This document shows, one piece after another, positions 6,690 to 15,144 of a stretch of DNA of 64,000 bases. This stretch comes from Nocardia sp. (GTDB lineage Bacteria > Actinomycetota > Actinomycetes > Mycobacteriales > Mycobacteriaceae). The position numbers and the translations under genes are program-made. Position 1 is the stretch's first letter, and the number at the start of each line of letters is the position of its first letter. The notes below the pieces were generated by a model. The model was not told where the DNA came from. It saw only the letters and a program-made list of their open reading frames with translations, and searched no databases. The stretch lies in NCBI RefSeq assembly GCF_025465275.1, contig NZ_JAODNK010000080.1:1-64000 (forward strand), given 5' to 3'.

Positions 6690-7775
6690 ATGCCTGATCC
6701 GCGGTTGAAGCCGCTGGTGTTGTCCGAGATCGAGCGGCGGACTCTGACCGGTTGGGAGTCGCGCCGTTCGACCGCGCAAGGCATAGCGCTGCGGGCCAGG
6801 ATCATATTGGCCTGCGCCACAGGCGAATCCAACACCGCAGTGGCCGCTCGACTGGGCGTAGCCAGCAACACCGTGAAAAGGTGGCGGGCCCGGTTCCTGC
6901 GTGAGCGACTCGACGGCCTGCTCGACGAGCCACGTCCGGGCGTGCCCCGCACGATCACCGACACCCAGGTCGAACAGGTCGTGGTGGCCACTCTCGAGCA
7001 GGTTCCCGAGGCCGGCACCCACTGGTCCAAACGCGAACTCGCTGCGCGGGTGGGAATCTCGCCATCGTCGGTGCTGCGGATCTGGCACGCCTTCGGTCTC
7101 GCGCCGTGGCGCACCGAGACGTTCAAGGTGTCCCCGGACCCGCTGCTGATCGACAAGATTCGCGACGTGGTCGGATTGTATTTGGCCCCACCAGTGAACG
7201 CCGCAGTGTTCTGCGTGGACGAGAAACCGCAGATCCAGGCACTGCAACGACACGGCCCGGTATGGCCGATGCTGCCCGGCGTGCCCGAGCGGCGCCCTTT
7301 CGACTACATCCGCCACGACACCGTGGACCTTTTCGCGGCCCTGGACGTCGCCACCGGCAAGGTCATCAGTACCGTCGCGGCCCGCCACCGCGCGGTGGAC
7401 TTCCGTGACTTCCTCGACCTCATCGACCGCCGGACCGCCCCCGACCAGGTGATCCATGTCATCTGCGACAACCTCTCGGCACACAAGGCACCGGTCGTGC
7501 ACCACTGGCTGCTCGCTCATCCCCGCGTCACCCTGCACTTCACCCCGACCTACTCCTCCTGGATCAACCAGGTCGAGCGGTGGTTCGCGGAACTGCAACG
7601 CTGCTGCCTCGAGCGCGGCAGCTTCTGCTCCGTGCAAGAACTCACCACCGCGCCCGAGCACTGGATCGAGCACTGGAATTCCCAAGCGACGCCATTCATC
7701 TGGACCAAAACCCCCGACCAGATCATCGACCGAATCTGCCGCTACTGCGCACGCATCTCAGAACCAGCTCACTAG
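6690..7775 (+). CDS. IS630-family DDE transposase
   Basis: Transposase of 361 residues. The N-terminal helix-turn-helix (NTAVAARLGVASNTVKRWRARF, about 48-69) binds the ends. The catalytic triad is visible as D177 (FCVDEKPQ), D260 (VICDNLSAHK) and E296 (SWINQVERWF), with the ~35-residue D-to-E spacing of the family. The start is taken as ATG 6690; the frame is open slightly upstream without a better start. The TAG stop is made by the last TA duplication plus the host G, so the element itself encodes no stop codon. The frame is intact. Confidence 0.93.
   Translation: MPDPRLKPLVLSEIERRTLTGWESRRSTAQGIALRARIILACATGESNTAVAARLGVASNTVKRWRARFLRERLDGLLDEPRPGVPRTITDTQVEQVVVATLEQVPEAGTHWSKRELAARVGISPSSVLRIWHAFGLAPWRTETFKVSPDPLLIDKIRDVVGLYLAPPVNAAVFCVDEKPQIQALQRHGPVWPMLPGVPERRPFDYIRHDTVDLFAALDVATGKVISTVAARHRAVDFRDFLDLIDRRTAPDQVIHVICDNLSAHKAPVVHHWLLAHPRVTLHFTPTYSSWINQVERWFAELQRCCLERGSFCSVQELTTAPEHWIEHWNSQATPFIWTKTPDQIIDRICRYCARISEPAH
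7757..7772 (-). repeat. IS630 right terminal inverted repeat
   Basis: Reverse complement of the left end. It also encodes the last codons of the transposase (SEPAH) and touches the stop codon of the minus-strand lipoprotein gene. Confidence 0.92.
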
Positions 7776-8971
7776 AGGCTGTTGACCAGCAGCACGTACT
7801 GGGCTGTGCCCTTCTTCAGCGCATCGGTCTGATTGTCGGCGCTGACGACGCCCACATACCGCTTGTAGACCACATAGCAGCGGTAGGAGGTGCTGCTGTC
7901 GGACTTGTGCTGCACACACTTGGTGTCCGGCACCTTGTCCGGCGCGGCGGGGCTGAGGCTGGTCTCGCCCAGACTGCTGATCAGGCCGCTCACCAGATCC
8001 GCGCCGCCCTTGGCGTCCCGGGTGCGGAACAGGTAACCGTCCTCGGTCAGCGCCATGGCATCCATACCGGTGTCATCGACCAGCCGTTGTCGCAGCGCCT
8101 CGTCACCGGCCGGAGTGACCAGCTGATTGGGGCCGTACACCGCGAAATTATCGGGATCGGGTGTGTGATTGTCGCGGTCGGACACCAGGATTCGGGCCAG
8201 CAGCCGATCCGGATCGACGGGTAGCTGATCGATCTGGCCGGGGGGCGTGCCCTGGAAGGCGTCCACCACGGGCACCTCGGCATCGAGGGCCTTCTTCGCC
8301 CACGACAGCAGATCGGCCTGATCGATCCGGGGGCGCGAGGCGAAGACCGAGATCACGAACTCCTTGCGCGGCATGGTCACGCCGATGGTGGGCGAGGTCG
8401 GCCGCCAGTGCGAGAAGGCGTCCGGATAGTCCGGCAGCGTCAGCTTCTTGTTCTGGTCCAGCGCCACATTGAAATCGGCGTCTTCGAGTTCCTTGGCCGC
8501 CAGTTTGGCATTGTCACTGGAGGGGAAGCGCAGCAGCCGGATCGTCACCGTGGTGCTCGCCGGGTCGGGATTGTCCGAGCCGGGTGGATCGGGCAGATCC
8601 GAACCGCTCATGGCGAAACCGGCGATGAATCCGCGGTTCTCCAGTACCGGCTTGGCCGAGGAGGACAGGTGGCTGACGCTCACCACATCCTTGACCGAGG
8701 TCAGCACGATGCCGCCGCGGCCGACCTTCAGGCTCGGATCCACCTTCACCGTCGGGACCACGGCATCGGCCATGCGCATGCCCTCCAGCGTCGGGCCGTG
8801 GCCGTTCGAATTGCGGTCGTAGGTGAACCGATTCACCGGGTAGGTGCCGGCATCCAGCGATCGGACATCCATTTCACCCGCCACCGCGGTGCCCTTGTTG
8901 GCGCAGCCCGCCAGCGCCGCCGTCAAGGCCAGACAGGCGACTGCGGTGACAACCCTCGTTGCGCGGATCAT
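7772..8971 (-). CDS. Secreted lipoprotein resembling the DUF7373 family
   Basis: 399-residue exported lipoprotein. The signal peptide is MIRATRVVTAVACLALTAAL, followed by the lipobox LAGC. The rest is a soluble extracytoplasmic domain with two tandem-looking parts and conserved KCVQHK and YRCYVVYKRYVG near the end. Such large lipoproteins are frequent in Nocardia and Rhodococcus; the DUF assignment is from memory and the function is unknown. The ATG at 8971 sits 7 nt after GGAGG; another ATG at 8977 is too close to it. Its stop codon lies in the CTAG used as the IS630 target. Confidence 0.72.
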   Translation of the reverse strand: MIRATRVVTAVACLALTAALAGCANKGTAVAGEMDVRSLDAGTYPVNRFTYDRNSNGHGPTLEGMRMADAVVPTVKVDPSLKVGRGGIVLTSVKDVVSVSHLSSSAKPVLENRGFIAGFAMSGSDLPDPPGSDNPDPASTTVTIRLLRFPSSDNAKLAAKELEDADFNVALDQNKKLTLPDYPDAFSHWRPTSPTIGVTMPRKEFVISVFASRPRIDQADLLSWAKKALDAEVPVVDAFQGTPPGQIDQLPVDPDRLLARILVSDRDNHTPDPDNFAVYGPNQLVTPAGDEALRQRLVDDTGMDAMALTEDGYLFRTRDAKGGADLVSGLISSLGETSLSPAAPDKVPDTKCVQHKSDSSTSYRCYVVYKRYVGVVSADNQTDALKKGTAQYVLLVNSL

Positions 8972-9104
8972 GATCATCCCTCCCGCGCCGCCCAGCGGAC
9001 GGCACTCCACCCACCGATTTTCGGACCCGGAACCCCGGCTGTCCACCGTTATCCGTCTCCGGCTGTCCACCGTTATCCGCGCGTCCGCCGGCCGGCGGCG
9101 ATTC

Positions 9105-10319
9105 TCACACCCAGATGCCCTTGCCGACGGTCACCACGCCGCCATTGCTGACCGCGAACCGATCCCGATCCCGGTCCCGATCCACGCCGATGATCTCGCC
9201 CTCGGTCACCATGACGTTCTTGTCCAGAATCGCGTGCCGCACCACCGCGCCCCGGCCGATCCGCACGCCGGGCATGAGCACACTGCCCTCCACGGTCGCG
9301 CCGTCCTCCACCATCACATTCGAGAACAGCACCGAATTGCGCACCGTCGCCGCGGACAGAATGCTGCCCGCGCCGACGATCGATTCCTGCGCCAGCCCGC
9401 CGCGGCCGAACTTGGCCGGCGGCAGATTCTCCGCGGCCCCGCGAATCGGCCAGTGCCTGTTGTAGAGGTCGAAGACCGGGTCCACCGACACCAGATCCAT
9501 ATGCGCCTCGTAGAAGGCGTCGATGGTGCCGACATCACGCCAGTAGCCGCGGCTGCGGTCGGTGGTGCCGGGCACCTCGTTGCTGCCGAAGTCGTAGACG
9601 GCCGCCGCCCCGGACCGCACCAGGCTCGGAATGATGTCCCCGCCCATATCGTGATCGGAGTCGTTGTCCTCGGCATCGGCGCGAATGGCGTCCACCAGCA
9701 CCTTGGTGGTGAAGACGTAATTGCCCATCGAGGCGAACGTGACATTCGGATCGTCGGGCGTGCCGGGCGGATGCGCCGGCTTCTCCAGAAAGCCGGTGAT
9801 GCGGCCGGATTCGTCGGTATCGATGCACCCGAACGCACTGGCCGTGCTGCGCGGCACCCGGATTCCGGCCACGGTGACACCCGCGCCGGACGCGATATGC
9901 GCCTGCACCATCTGCTCGGGGTCCATGCGATACACGTGGTCCGCACCGAAGACCACGATGTACTCCGGGTCCTCGTCGTAGATCAGATTCAGCGACTGCA
10001 TGATCGCGTCGGCGCTGCCGGTGTACCAGCGTGGGCCCAGCCGCTGCTGCGCCGGCACCGGCGTGATGTACTCGCCGCCGAAACCCGATAGTCGCCAGGT
10101 CTGCGAGATGTGCCGGTCCAGCGAATGCGATTTGTACTGGGTGAGAACGCAGATCCGCAGGTAGCCGGCATTCACGAGGTTCGAGAGGACGAAGTCGATG
10201 AGGCGGTACGCACCCCCGAACGGGACCGCCGGCTTGGCACGATCCTTCGTGAGTGGAAACAGGCGCTTGCCCTCGCCACCGGCGAGCACGATCCCGAGTA
10301 CGTGCGGCTGGCTCCTCAC
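9105..10319 (-). CDS. glgC: Glucose-1-phosphate adenylyltransferase GlgC
   Basis: Makes ADP-glucose from ATP and glucose-1-phosphate, the activated sugar for glycogen and, in mycobacteria, for maltose-1-phosphate. The N-terminal nucleotidyl transferase domain holds GIVLAGGEGKRLFPLT, KPAVPFGGAYRLIDF, YVVFGADHVYRMDPEQM-like and GIRVPR motifs; the C-terminal left-handed beta-helix has hexapeptide repeats ending in VGKGIWV. It is about 404 residues and near-identical in pattern to Rv1213. The GTG at 10319 gives MRSQPHVLGIV, matching the M. tuberculosis start. It is divergent from glgM across 105 bp, so the two pathway steps may share a regulatory region. Confidence 0.95.
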   Translation of the reverse strand: MRSQPHVLGIVLAGGEGKRLFPLTKDRAKPAVPFGGAYRLIDFVLSNLVNAGYLRICVLTQYKSHSLDRHISQTWRLSGFGGEYITPVPAQQRLGPRWYTGSADAIMQSLNLIYDEDPEYIVVFGADHVYRMDPEQMVQAHIASGAGVTVAGIRVPRSTASAFGCIDTDESGRITGFLEKPAHPPGTPDDPNVTFASMGNYVFTTKVLVDAIRADAEDNDSDHDMGGDIIPSLVRSGAAAVYDFGSNEVPGTTDRSRGYWRDVGTIDAFYEAHMDLVSVDPVFDLYNRHWPIRGAAENLPPAKFGRGGLAQESIVGAGSILSAATVRNSVLFSNVMVEDGATVEGSVLMPGVRIGRGAVVRHAILDKNVMVTEGEIIGVDRDRDRDRFAVSNGGVVTVGKGIWV

Positions 10320-10424
10320 ACTCGCCAAACTACCGGGTCGGATCGAACACGGAATGTCCGCAGGGTTCCATGTTGATCGCGTCGCCGGTTGGTGGCGTCA
10401 CAGCGGAGCGTCTAGGTTGAGTCG

Positions 10425-11624
10425 GTGAGTTACGGCGCGGACGGCGGCCGCGAGCTGCGGGTTGCCATGATGACCCGCGAATACCCGCCCGAGGTGTACG
10501 GCGGGGCGGGCGTGCATGTCACCGAGCTGGTCCCGCGACTGCGGCAACTGTGCGACGTGACCGTGCACTGTATGGGCGTGCCGCGCACCGATGCGGTGGT
10601 GCACCAGGCGGATTCGATGCTCTATGCCGCCAATTCGGCGCTGCAGATGATGTCCGCGCAATTGCGCATGGCCGATGCGGCCGGTGGCTCCGATGTGGTG
10701 CACTCGCACACCTGGTACACCGGGCTGGCCGGGCATCTGGCCGCCGAGCTGTACGGGATCCCGCATGTGCTCACCGCGCATTCGCTGGAACCGCGCCGGC
10801 CCTGGAAGGCCGAACAACTCGGCGGCGGTTACCGGCTCTCCTCCTGGTCCGAGCACAATGCCGTGACCTACGCCGATGCCGTGATCGCGGTGAGCGCGGG
10901 CATGCGCACCGATGTGCTGGCCGCGTACCCGGATATCGATCCCGCGAAAGTGCATGTGGTGCACAACGGAATCGACGCCGAGGTCTGGCATCCGGGCGGG
11001 CCCGCGCTCGACACCCGCGACATTCTCGGCGAACTCGGCGTGCGGATGGACCGGCCGGTGGCGGCATTCGTCGGCCGCATCACCCGGCAGAAGGGTGTAT
11101 CGCACCTGCTTGCCGCCGCCCGCCACCTCGACCCGGATATTCAACTGGTGCTGCTCGCGGGTGCCGCGGACACACCTGCGATGGATGCCGAAGTCGCTAC
11201 GGCCGTCAGGGAACTCGGCAAGACCCGCGACGGTGTGTACTGGGTCCGCGAAATGTTGCCCACCGAACTGGTGCGCCAAGTGCTCGCTGCCGCAACGGTA
11301 TTCATCTGCCCGTCGGTCTACGAGCCGCTCGGCATCGTGAATCTGGAGGCCATGGCCTGCGGTACCGCCGTGGTGGCCTCCGATGTCGGCGGGATTCCGG
11401 AGGTGGTCGCGGAGGGGTCGACCGGCCGCCTCGTGCATTACGACGCGACCAGGCCCGAAGCCTTCGAACATGGTCTGGCCCGGGCCATCAACCATGTCGC
11501 GGCCGACCCGGTCGGCGCGGCCGCCATGGGCACCGCCGGGCGTGCCCGGGCCATCGCCGAGTTCGACTGGAATCAGATGGCGGCCCGCACCGCCCGCATC
11601 TACGACCTGGTCCGCAAGAGCTAG
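10425..11624 (+). CDS. glgM: GT5 glycosyltransferase GlgM (maltose-1-phosphate synthase; formerly GlgA)
   Basis: Glycosyltransferase of 399 residues using ADP-glucose. The N-terminal REYPPEVYGGAGVHVTEL contains the nucleotide-sugar loop; VVHSHTWYTGLAGHL, FVGRITRQKGVSHL and CPSVYEPLGIVNLEAMACG (catalytic EPLGIVNLE) are typical of GT-B enzymes. It matches Rv1212c, which was annotated as glycogen synthase but shown to add glucose to glucose-1-phosphate, feeding the GlgE alpha-glucan route. The start is GTG 10425; a later ATG near 10467 is possible. It is divergent from glgC. Confidence 0.9.
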   Translation: MSYGADGGRELRVAMMTREYPPEVYGGAGVHVTELVPRLRQLCDVTVHCMGVPRTDAVVHQADSMLYAANSALQMMSAQLRMADAAGGSDVVHSHTWYTGLAGHLAAELYGIPHVLTAHSLEPRRPWKAEQLGGGYRLSSWSEHNAVTYADAVIAVSAGMRTDVLAAYPDIDPAKVHVVHNGIDAEVWHPGGPALDTRDILGELGVRMDRPVAAFVGRITRQKGVSHLLAAARHLDPDIQLVLLAGAADTPAMDAEVATAVRELGKTRDGVYWVREMLPTELVRQVLAAATVFICPSVYEPLGIVNLEAMACGTAVVASDVGGIPEVVAEGSTGRLVHYDATRPEAFEHGLARAINHVAADPVGAAAMGTAGRARAIAEFDWNQMAARTARIYDLVRKS

Positions 11625-11633
11625 TTCGCGGGC

Positions 11634-12140
11634 CTACCTCGTCAGGTCGTAGCGCATGAACACGTCGGCGCGGTCATAGGGGATCGGCCGCAATTCTGTC
11701 GCCGGGACATGGACGAAGCCGAGGGATTCGTACAGGTGCACGGCGCTGGCGAGGGTCGCGTTGCTGGCGAGGAATATCGAAGTGGCGCGCTGTTCGCGGG
11801 CGTAGCCGATGGCCGCGCGCAGCAGGATGCGGCCGATGCCGCGGCCCTGGAACTGTGGCGACACAGCCATTTTCGAGAGTTCGAAGACGCCTGGGCCCTC
11901 GGGGACCAGGGCGACGCAGCCGACGGCGCGGTCGCCGTCCCGGGCGATGAGTACCTGGCCGCCCTCGTCGACAATGTGCTGCGGATTGTCGAGGGTGACG
12001 CTGTCGGCGGGTTCGAGAGTGAAGAACGCGGTGATCCACTCCAGGTTGAGGTCTTTGAATGCGCGGGCGTCCGCGGCCGTGGACATCGGCGCGACCGCGA
12101 GGGAACCGAGTTCGGTGGCGAGGGAATCCGTCTGTGTCAC
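11634..12140 (-). CDS. GNAT-family N-acetyltransferase
   Basis: 168-residue acetyltransferase. The acetyl-CoA loop is clear as MAVSPQFQGRGIGRILLRAAI, preceded by the strand VGCVALVPEG and followed by IFLASNATLASAVHLYESLGF. The substrate is unknown. GTG 12140 gives the first beta strand (LGSLAVAPMSTAADARAF) that the fold needs; the frame is open further upstream but would run into the LysR regulatory region. Divergent from the LysR gene and convergent with glgM (9 nt apart), so it is a likely LysR target. Confidence 0.82.
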   Translation of the reverse strand: MTQTDSLATELGSLAVAPMSTAADARAFKDLNLEWITAFFTLEPADSVTLDNPQHIVDEGGQVLIARDGDRAVGCVALVPEGPGVFELSKMAVSPQFQGRGIGRILLRAAIGYAREQRATSIFLASNATLASAVHLYESLGFVHVPATELRPIPYDRADVFMRYDLTR

Positions 12141-12180
12141 CAGACCAGGATCTCGTGCCGCGACCCATAACGTCCAATAC

Positions 12181-12197
12181 TTGATAGCTCGGATCAA
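12181..12197. promoter_or_regulatory. LysR-type box between the GNAT and LysR genes
   Basis: TTGAT-N7-ATCAA is an inverted repeat with the T-N11-A core expected for LysR proteins, 13 nt before the LysR start and 40 nt from the GNAT start. It would let the LysR protein control both itself and the acetyltransferase. Confidence 0.65.
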
Positions 12198-12209
12198 TAT
12201 CATGAACTT

Positions 12210-13106
12210 ATGGTTGATGGTGTTGAGCTCAGGCATCTCCGCTACTTCCTCGCCGTCGCCGAGGAACTGCACTTCGGGCGCGCCGCCGCCCGGCTGCACA
12301 TTGCCCAGCCCGCACTGACCCAGCAGATCCAGCGCCTCGAAACCCTGCTGGGCACCAGGCTTTTCGACCGCACCTCACGCAGCGTCGCCCTCACCGCGGC
12401 CGGTGCGGTGCTGCGCGAGCGGGCCACCGCCCTGCTCGGGCATGCGGCGCGCGATCTGGCGGAGATCACGCGCATCGGGCAGGGGAGTCAGGGCACGCTG
12501 CATCTCGGCTTCGTGCCCTCGGTGCTGCCCTTGGAGCCGCTGCGCGGGGTGCGGGAATTCCGCGACCGCTTCCCGCTGGTGCAGGTCGAACTCATGGAGG
12601 GATTCACCAGTCACCTCATGGCGAAGCTGGCCACCGGCAGCCTGGATATGGCGATCGTGCGCGATCCGGACGAGCAGTCCGGCACCGTGACCGTGCCGCT
12701 CATCACCGAGCCCTTCGTGGCGGTGCTGCCCGCCGATCATCCGGAAGCGGGCCGCGCCACCATTACCGGCGCCGAACTCGCGGACGATCCGCTGGTCTTC
12801 TTTCCCAGTGCCGCAGGCGCACTCGCGTACGACAAGAACCTGTCGCCGCTGCTGACCTCGGGCCGCCGCCCGCGCATCGTCCAGGAGGCCACCAACTGGA
12901 CCATCCTGCTGTATCTCGTGGCCGCCGGGCTCGGCGTGACCGTCGCGCCGCGCAGCGCCACCTTCACGGCTCCGGCCTCGGTGCGCATCATCCCGCTGGC
13001 CGGCACCGACGCCACCACCACGATCTATACCGCGCATCGCGCGGACGACACCAGGCCACTGGTCCGTAATCTGCTGGCATTGCTTCCGAATCACCCGCAG
13101 GGGTGA
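12210..13106 (+). CDS. LysR-family transcriptional regulator
   Basis: 298 residues. N-terminal winged helix-turn-helix (ELRHLRYFLAVAEELHFGRAAARLHIAQPALTQQIQ pattern, about residues 5-40, then LGTRLFDRTSRSVALTAAG) and a C-terminal effector domain of the periplasmic-binding fold (LHLGFVPSVLPLEPL, DMAIVRDP, YLVAAGLGVTVAPR). The inducer is unknown. It is divergent from the acetyltransferase gene with a LysR-type box between them. Confidence 0.9.
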   Translation: MVDGVELRHLRYFLAVAEELHFGRAAARLHIAQPALTQQIQRLETLLGTRLFDRTSRSVALTAAGAVLRERATALLGHAARDLAEITRIGQGSQGTLHLGFVPSVLPLEPLRGVREFRDRFPLVQVELMEGFTSHLMAKLATGSLDMAIVRDPDEQSGTVTVPLITEPFVAVLPADHPEAGRATITGAELADDPLVFFPSAAGALAYDKNLSPLLTSGRRPRIVQEATNWTILLYLVAAGLGVTVAPRSATFTAPASVRIIPLAGTDATTTIYTAHRADDTRPLVRNLLALLPNHPQG

Positions 13107-13116
13107 ATACCGGCTC

Positions 13117-14226
13117 TCAGGAGCGGCGGCGATATACCGAGACGGTCACCGACGCGGTCACCGGCATCGGATCCGGCAGTGCCGCAATACGGTCTGCGCG
13201 TTGCGCAGCCGCATGGAAGGCCGAGGGGCCCATGGCGGACACATTCGCGATATCGGTGTGTGTGAGCGACATTCGATACTCGACCGAATTGCGCTCCGAT
13301 AATTCGAAACGGTCGCCCAGAGATTCGGCAAGCCGATCCTCCTTCGCGGCATCAACACTCACCATGTCCACAGGTTCGATGAGTTCGGCCAAATGCCCCG
13401 GTGTCGGAGTGACAACCAGAAAACGTCCCTCGGGCGCCAGTACTCGTGCGACCTCATCGGCATTTCGCGGTGCGAAAACCGACAGCACCGCGGTCAGTAC
13501 TCCGTCACGCACCGGCAGTCCGCGCCATGCGTCGGCGAGTACCGCGCCGGCCCGCACATGAGCTCGCGCACTGCGCCGCACAGCCGGTTTGGAAACGTCC
13601 AGTGCGATGCCCCGGGCGCCCGGCACCGCGTCGAGTACCGCGCCGAGGTAATAACCGGTTCCCGCGCCGATCTCCAGCACCGCCGCACCCGCCGGGCGAG
13701 CCGGGATATCGAGACCGGCTCGCGCGGTGGGCAAGAGCGTCGAGGCAAGTCGGGCGGAGGAAGCCGCCGTCACGGTCGAGCCCGGGTGCGTAATCCCGTC
13801 GGCGTGTCGCGGAGCCGCGATGCGCTGTGCAGCACGCGGCTTCGTCATCGAATCCACGGCGGCGGGGGAGGTGGCGGCTGCCGCGGCCGCGAGGGCCGCG
13901 GCAATGGGAGTGAAATGGCCTGCGTATTGGAAGGTTGCCCGGGCGTCGAGCATGGCCGGGGTATCGCCGGTCATTTTGGTGGACGCGCCGGTGAGCAGGC
14001 TGACGTAGCCCTGCTTGGCGATATCGAAACTGTGGCCGCGCGGACACCGCAGGGTGAGGTCGCGGGGCGTGAGGTCCTGCCCGCATTCCGGACAGGACAG
14101 TAGATCGGCGCAGTCGATCAAGCGATCGGCTGCGCCGCGGGGGTGCGTGGAATGCACCTGGGCGCCGGTGAGCGGCTCGAGAGCGGGGTCAACCACCGGT
14201 TCGGTGCGGCTCACCGGCACGGGCAA
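13117..14226 (-). CDS. 23S rRNA (guanine-N1)-methyltransferase, RlmA/TlrB type
   Basis: Probable methylase of G745 or G748 in 23S rRNA. The N-terminal zinc site LSCPECG...LRCPRGHSFD is followed by KQGYVSLL and the family motif GDTPAMLDAR; the SAM site is VLEIGAGTGYYLGAVLD. At about 369 residues it is longer than usual (~280). The excess is a low-complexity insert of some 45 residues (AAAAAATSPAAVDSMTKPRA and beyond) just before the SAM domain, plus an N-terminal extension, so the start (TTG 14226 as given) may really lie downstream, for example GTG 14157. DUF3117 ends 9 nt upstream on the same strand. Confidence 0.83.
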   Translation of the reverse strand: MPVPVSRTEPVVDPALEPLTGAQVHSTHPRGAADRLIDCADLLSCPECGQDLTPRDLTLRCPRGHSFDIAKQGYVSLLTGASTKMTGDTPAMLDARATFQYAGHFTPIAAALAAAAAATSPAAVDSMTKPRAAQRIAAPRHADGITHPGSTVTAASSARLASTLLPTARAGLDIPARPAGAAVLEIGAGTGYYLGAVLDAVPGARGIALDVSKPAVRRSARAHVRAGAVLADAWRGLPVRDGVLTAVLSVFAPRNADEVARVLAPEGRFLVVTPTPGHLAELIEPVDMVSVDAAKEDRLAESLGDRFELSERNSVEYRMSLTHTDIANVSAMGPSAFHAAAQRADRIAALPDPMPVTASVTVSVYRRRS

Positions 14227-14235
14227 GTATGGCTA

Positions 14236-14403
14236 CTAGCTCGTGACACTCTTGAGTTCGTCACCCAGTGCCGCAGCTTCCTCCGGCGTGAGCTCGACGA
14301 CCAAACGCCCGCCACCCTCGAGTGGAACCCGCATGACGATTCCACGCCCTTCCTTGGTTGCCTCGAGGGGACCGTCCCCGGTGCGGGGCTTCATGGCCGC
14401 CAT
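14236..14403 (-). CDS. DUF3117 mini-protein (Rv1211-type)
   Basis: A 55-residue protein starting MAAMKPRTGDGPLEATKEGR and ending AALGDELKSVTS. The sequence is almost identical to the DUF3117 family, conserved throughout actinobacteria next to tag and glgM, as here. The start ATG 14403 follows a good GGAGGGAG. The function is unknown. A second ATG three codons later is possible. About 165 bp separate it from tag, enough for its own promoter, and the RlmA-type gene follows 9 nt downstream. Confidence 0.93.
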   Translation of the reverse strand: MAAMKPRTGDGPLEATKEGRGIVMRVPLEGGGRLVVELTPEEAAALGDELKSVTS

Positions 14404-14568
14404 CCTCTGCTCCCTCCAGATCTGCGCGAATATCTGCGCACTTTCATGGAACTCCAGTTGTCACCAACCAGGCAGCCCGCCGGCATGTGGCGGGCTGCAC
14501 CACGCCCATTCTTCCCTATCGCGGATCGGGGCGGGTACCTGAGTTCCAAAAACCGACCGATGCGGCGT

Positions 14569-15144
14569 TCAGGGAGTCCCGACATTCACCCAGCAATCGG
14601 CGATGTGATCGTCTACCATCCCGGTCGCCTGCATGAGTGCGTACGCCGTAGTGGGTCCGACGAACTTGAATCCGAGCCGCTTCAGTTCTTTTGCGAGAGC
14701 GGTGGATTCGGCAGTGACGGCGGGCACATCCGCTAAGGTGCGTGGCCGTTTTCCGGTGGCCGGTGCGAAGGACCACAGCAGCTCGTCCAGGCTCTTCGGG
14801 AGGTCGAGGGCCACTCGGGCATTGTGGATGCTCGCGTGGATTTTGGCGCTATTGCGAACTATGCCGGGATCGGCCATGAGCCGTGCCACCTCCGGCTCGC
14901 CGAAGCCCGCGACCCGCTCGATCACGAACCCCTGGAAGGCCGCGCGGAACGCCGGGCGCTTCCGCAGAATCGTGATCCACGCCAGGCCCGACTGGAACGC
15001 CTCGAGACACACCCGCTCGAACAGCGCATCGTCGCCGTGCAGCGCCCGGCCCCACTCCTGATCGTGATAGTCCCGGTACAGCTGCGAGGCCTCCGACCAA
15101 CCGCAGCGGACCCGGCCGTCATCCGGTTCGGCGACCGCCGTCAC
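14569..15144 (-). CDS. tag: DNA-3-methyladenine glycosylase I (Tag)
   Basis: Base-excision repair enzyme that removes 3-methyladenine from alkylated DNA. At 191 residues it is the usual size. The four zinc ligands are visible: C14 (RVRCGW), H27 (YRDYHDQEWG), H180 and C184 (DDHIADCW). The conserved LAWITILRKRPAFRAAF supplies the substrate pocket. GTG 15144 overlaps the upstream gene's stop codon by 4 nt (GTGA), so it is translated with the DivIVA-like gene, the same order as Rv1209-Rv1210. Confidence 0.94.
   Translation of the reverse strand: MTAVAEPDDGRVRCGWSEASQLYRDYHDQEWGRALHGDDALFERVCLEAFQSGLAWITILRKRPAFRAAFQGFVIERVAGFGEPEVARLMADPGIVRNSAKIHASIHNARVALDLPKSLDELLWSFAPATGKRPRTLADVPAVTAESTALAKELKRLGFKFVGPTTAYALMQATGMVDDHIADCWVNVGTP

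Larger units (their letters stand above)
6606..7772 (+). mobile_element. IS630-family insertion sequence, apparently complete
   Basis: A 1167-bp element bounded by 16-bp perfect terminal inverted repeats GTGAGCTGGTTCTGAG, with a TA duplication on each side (6604-6605 and 7773-7774), the hallmark of IS630/Tc1-mariner insertion. The target reads CTAG, a known preference of this family. One intact transposase fills the element. The stop codons of both flanking convergent genes coincide with the target, so the insertion harmed neither gene. Intact ends, duplications and reading frame suggest a recent and possibly still active copy. Confidence 0.92.
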
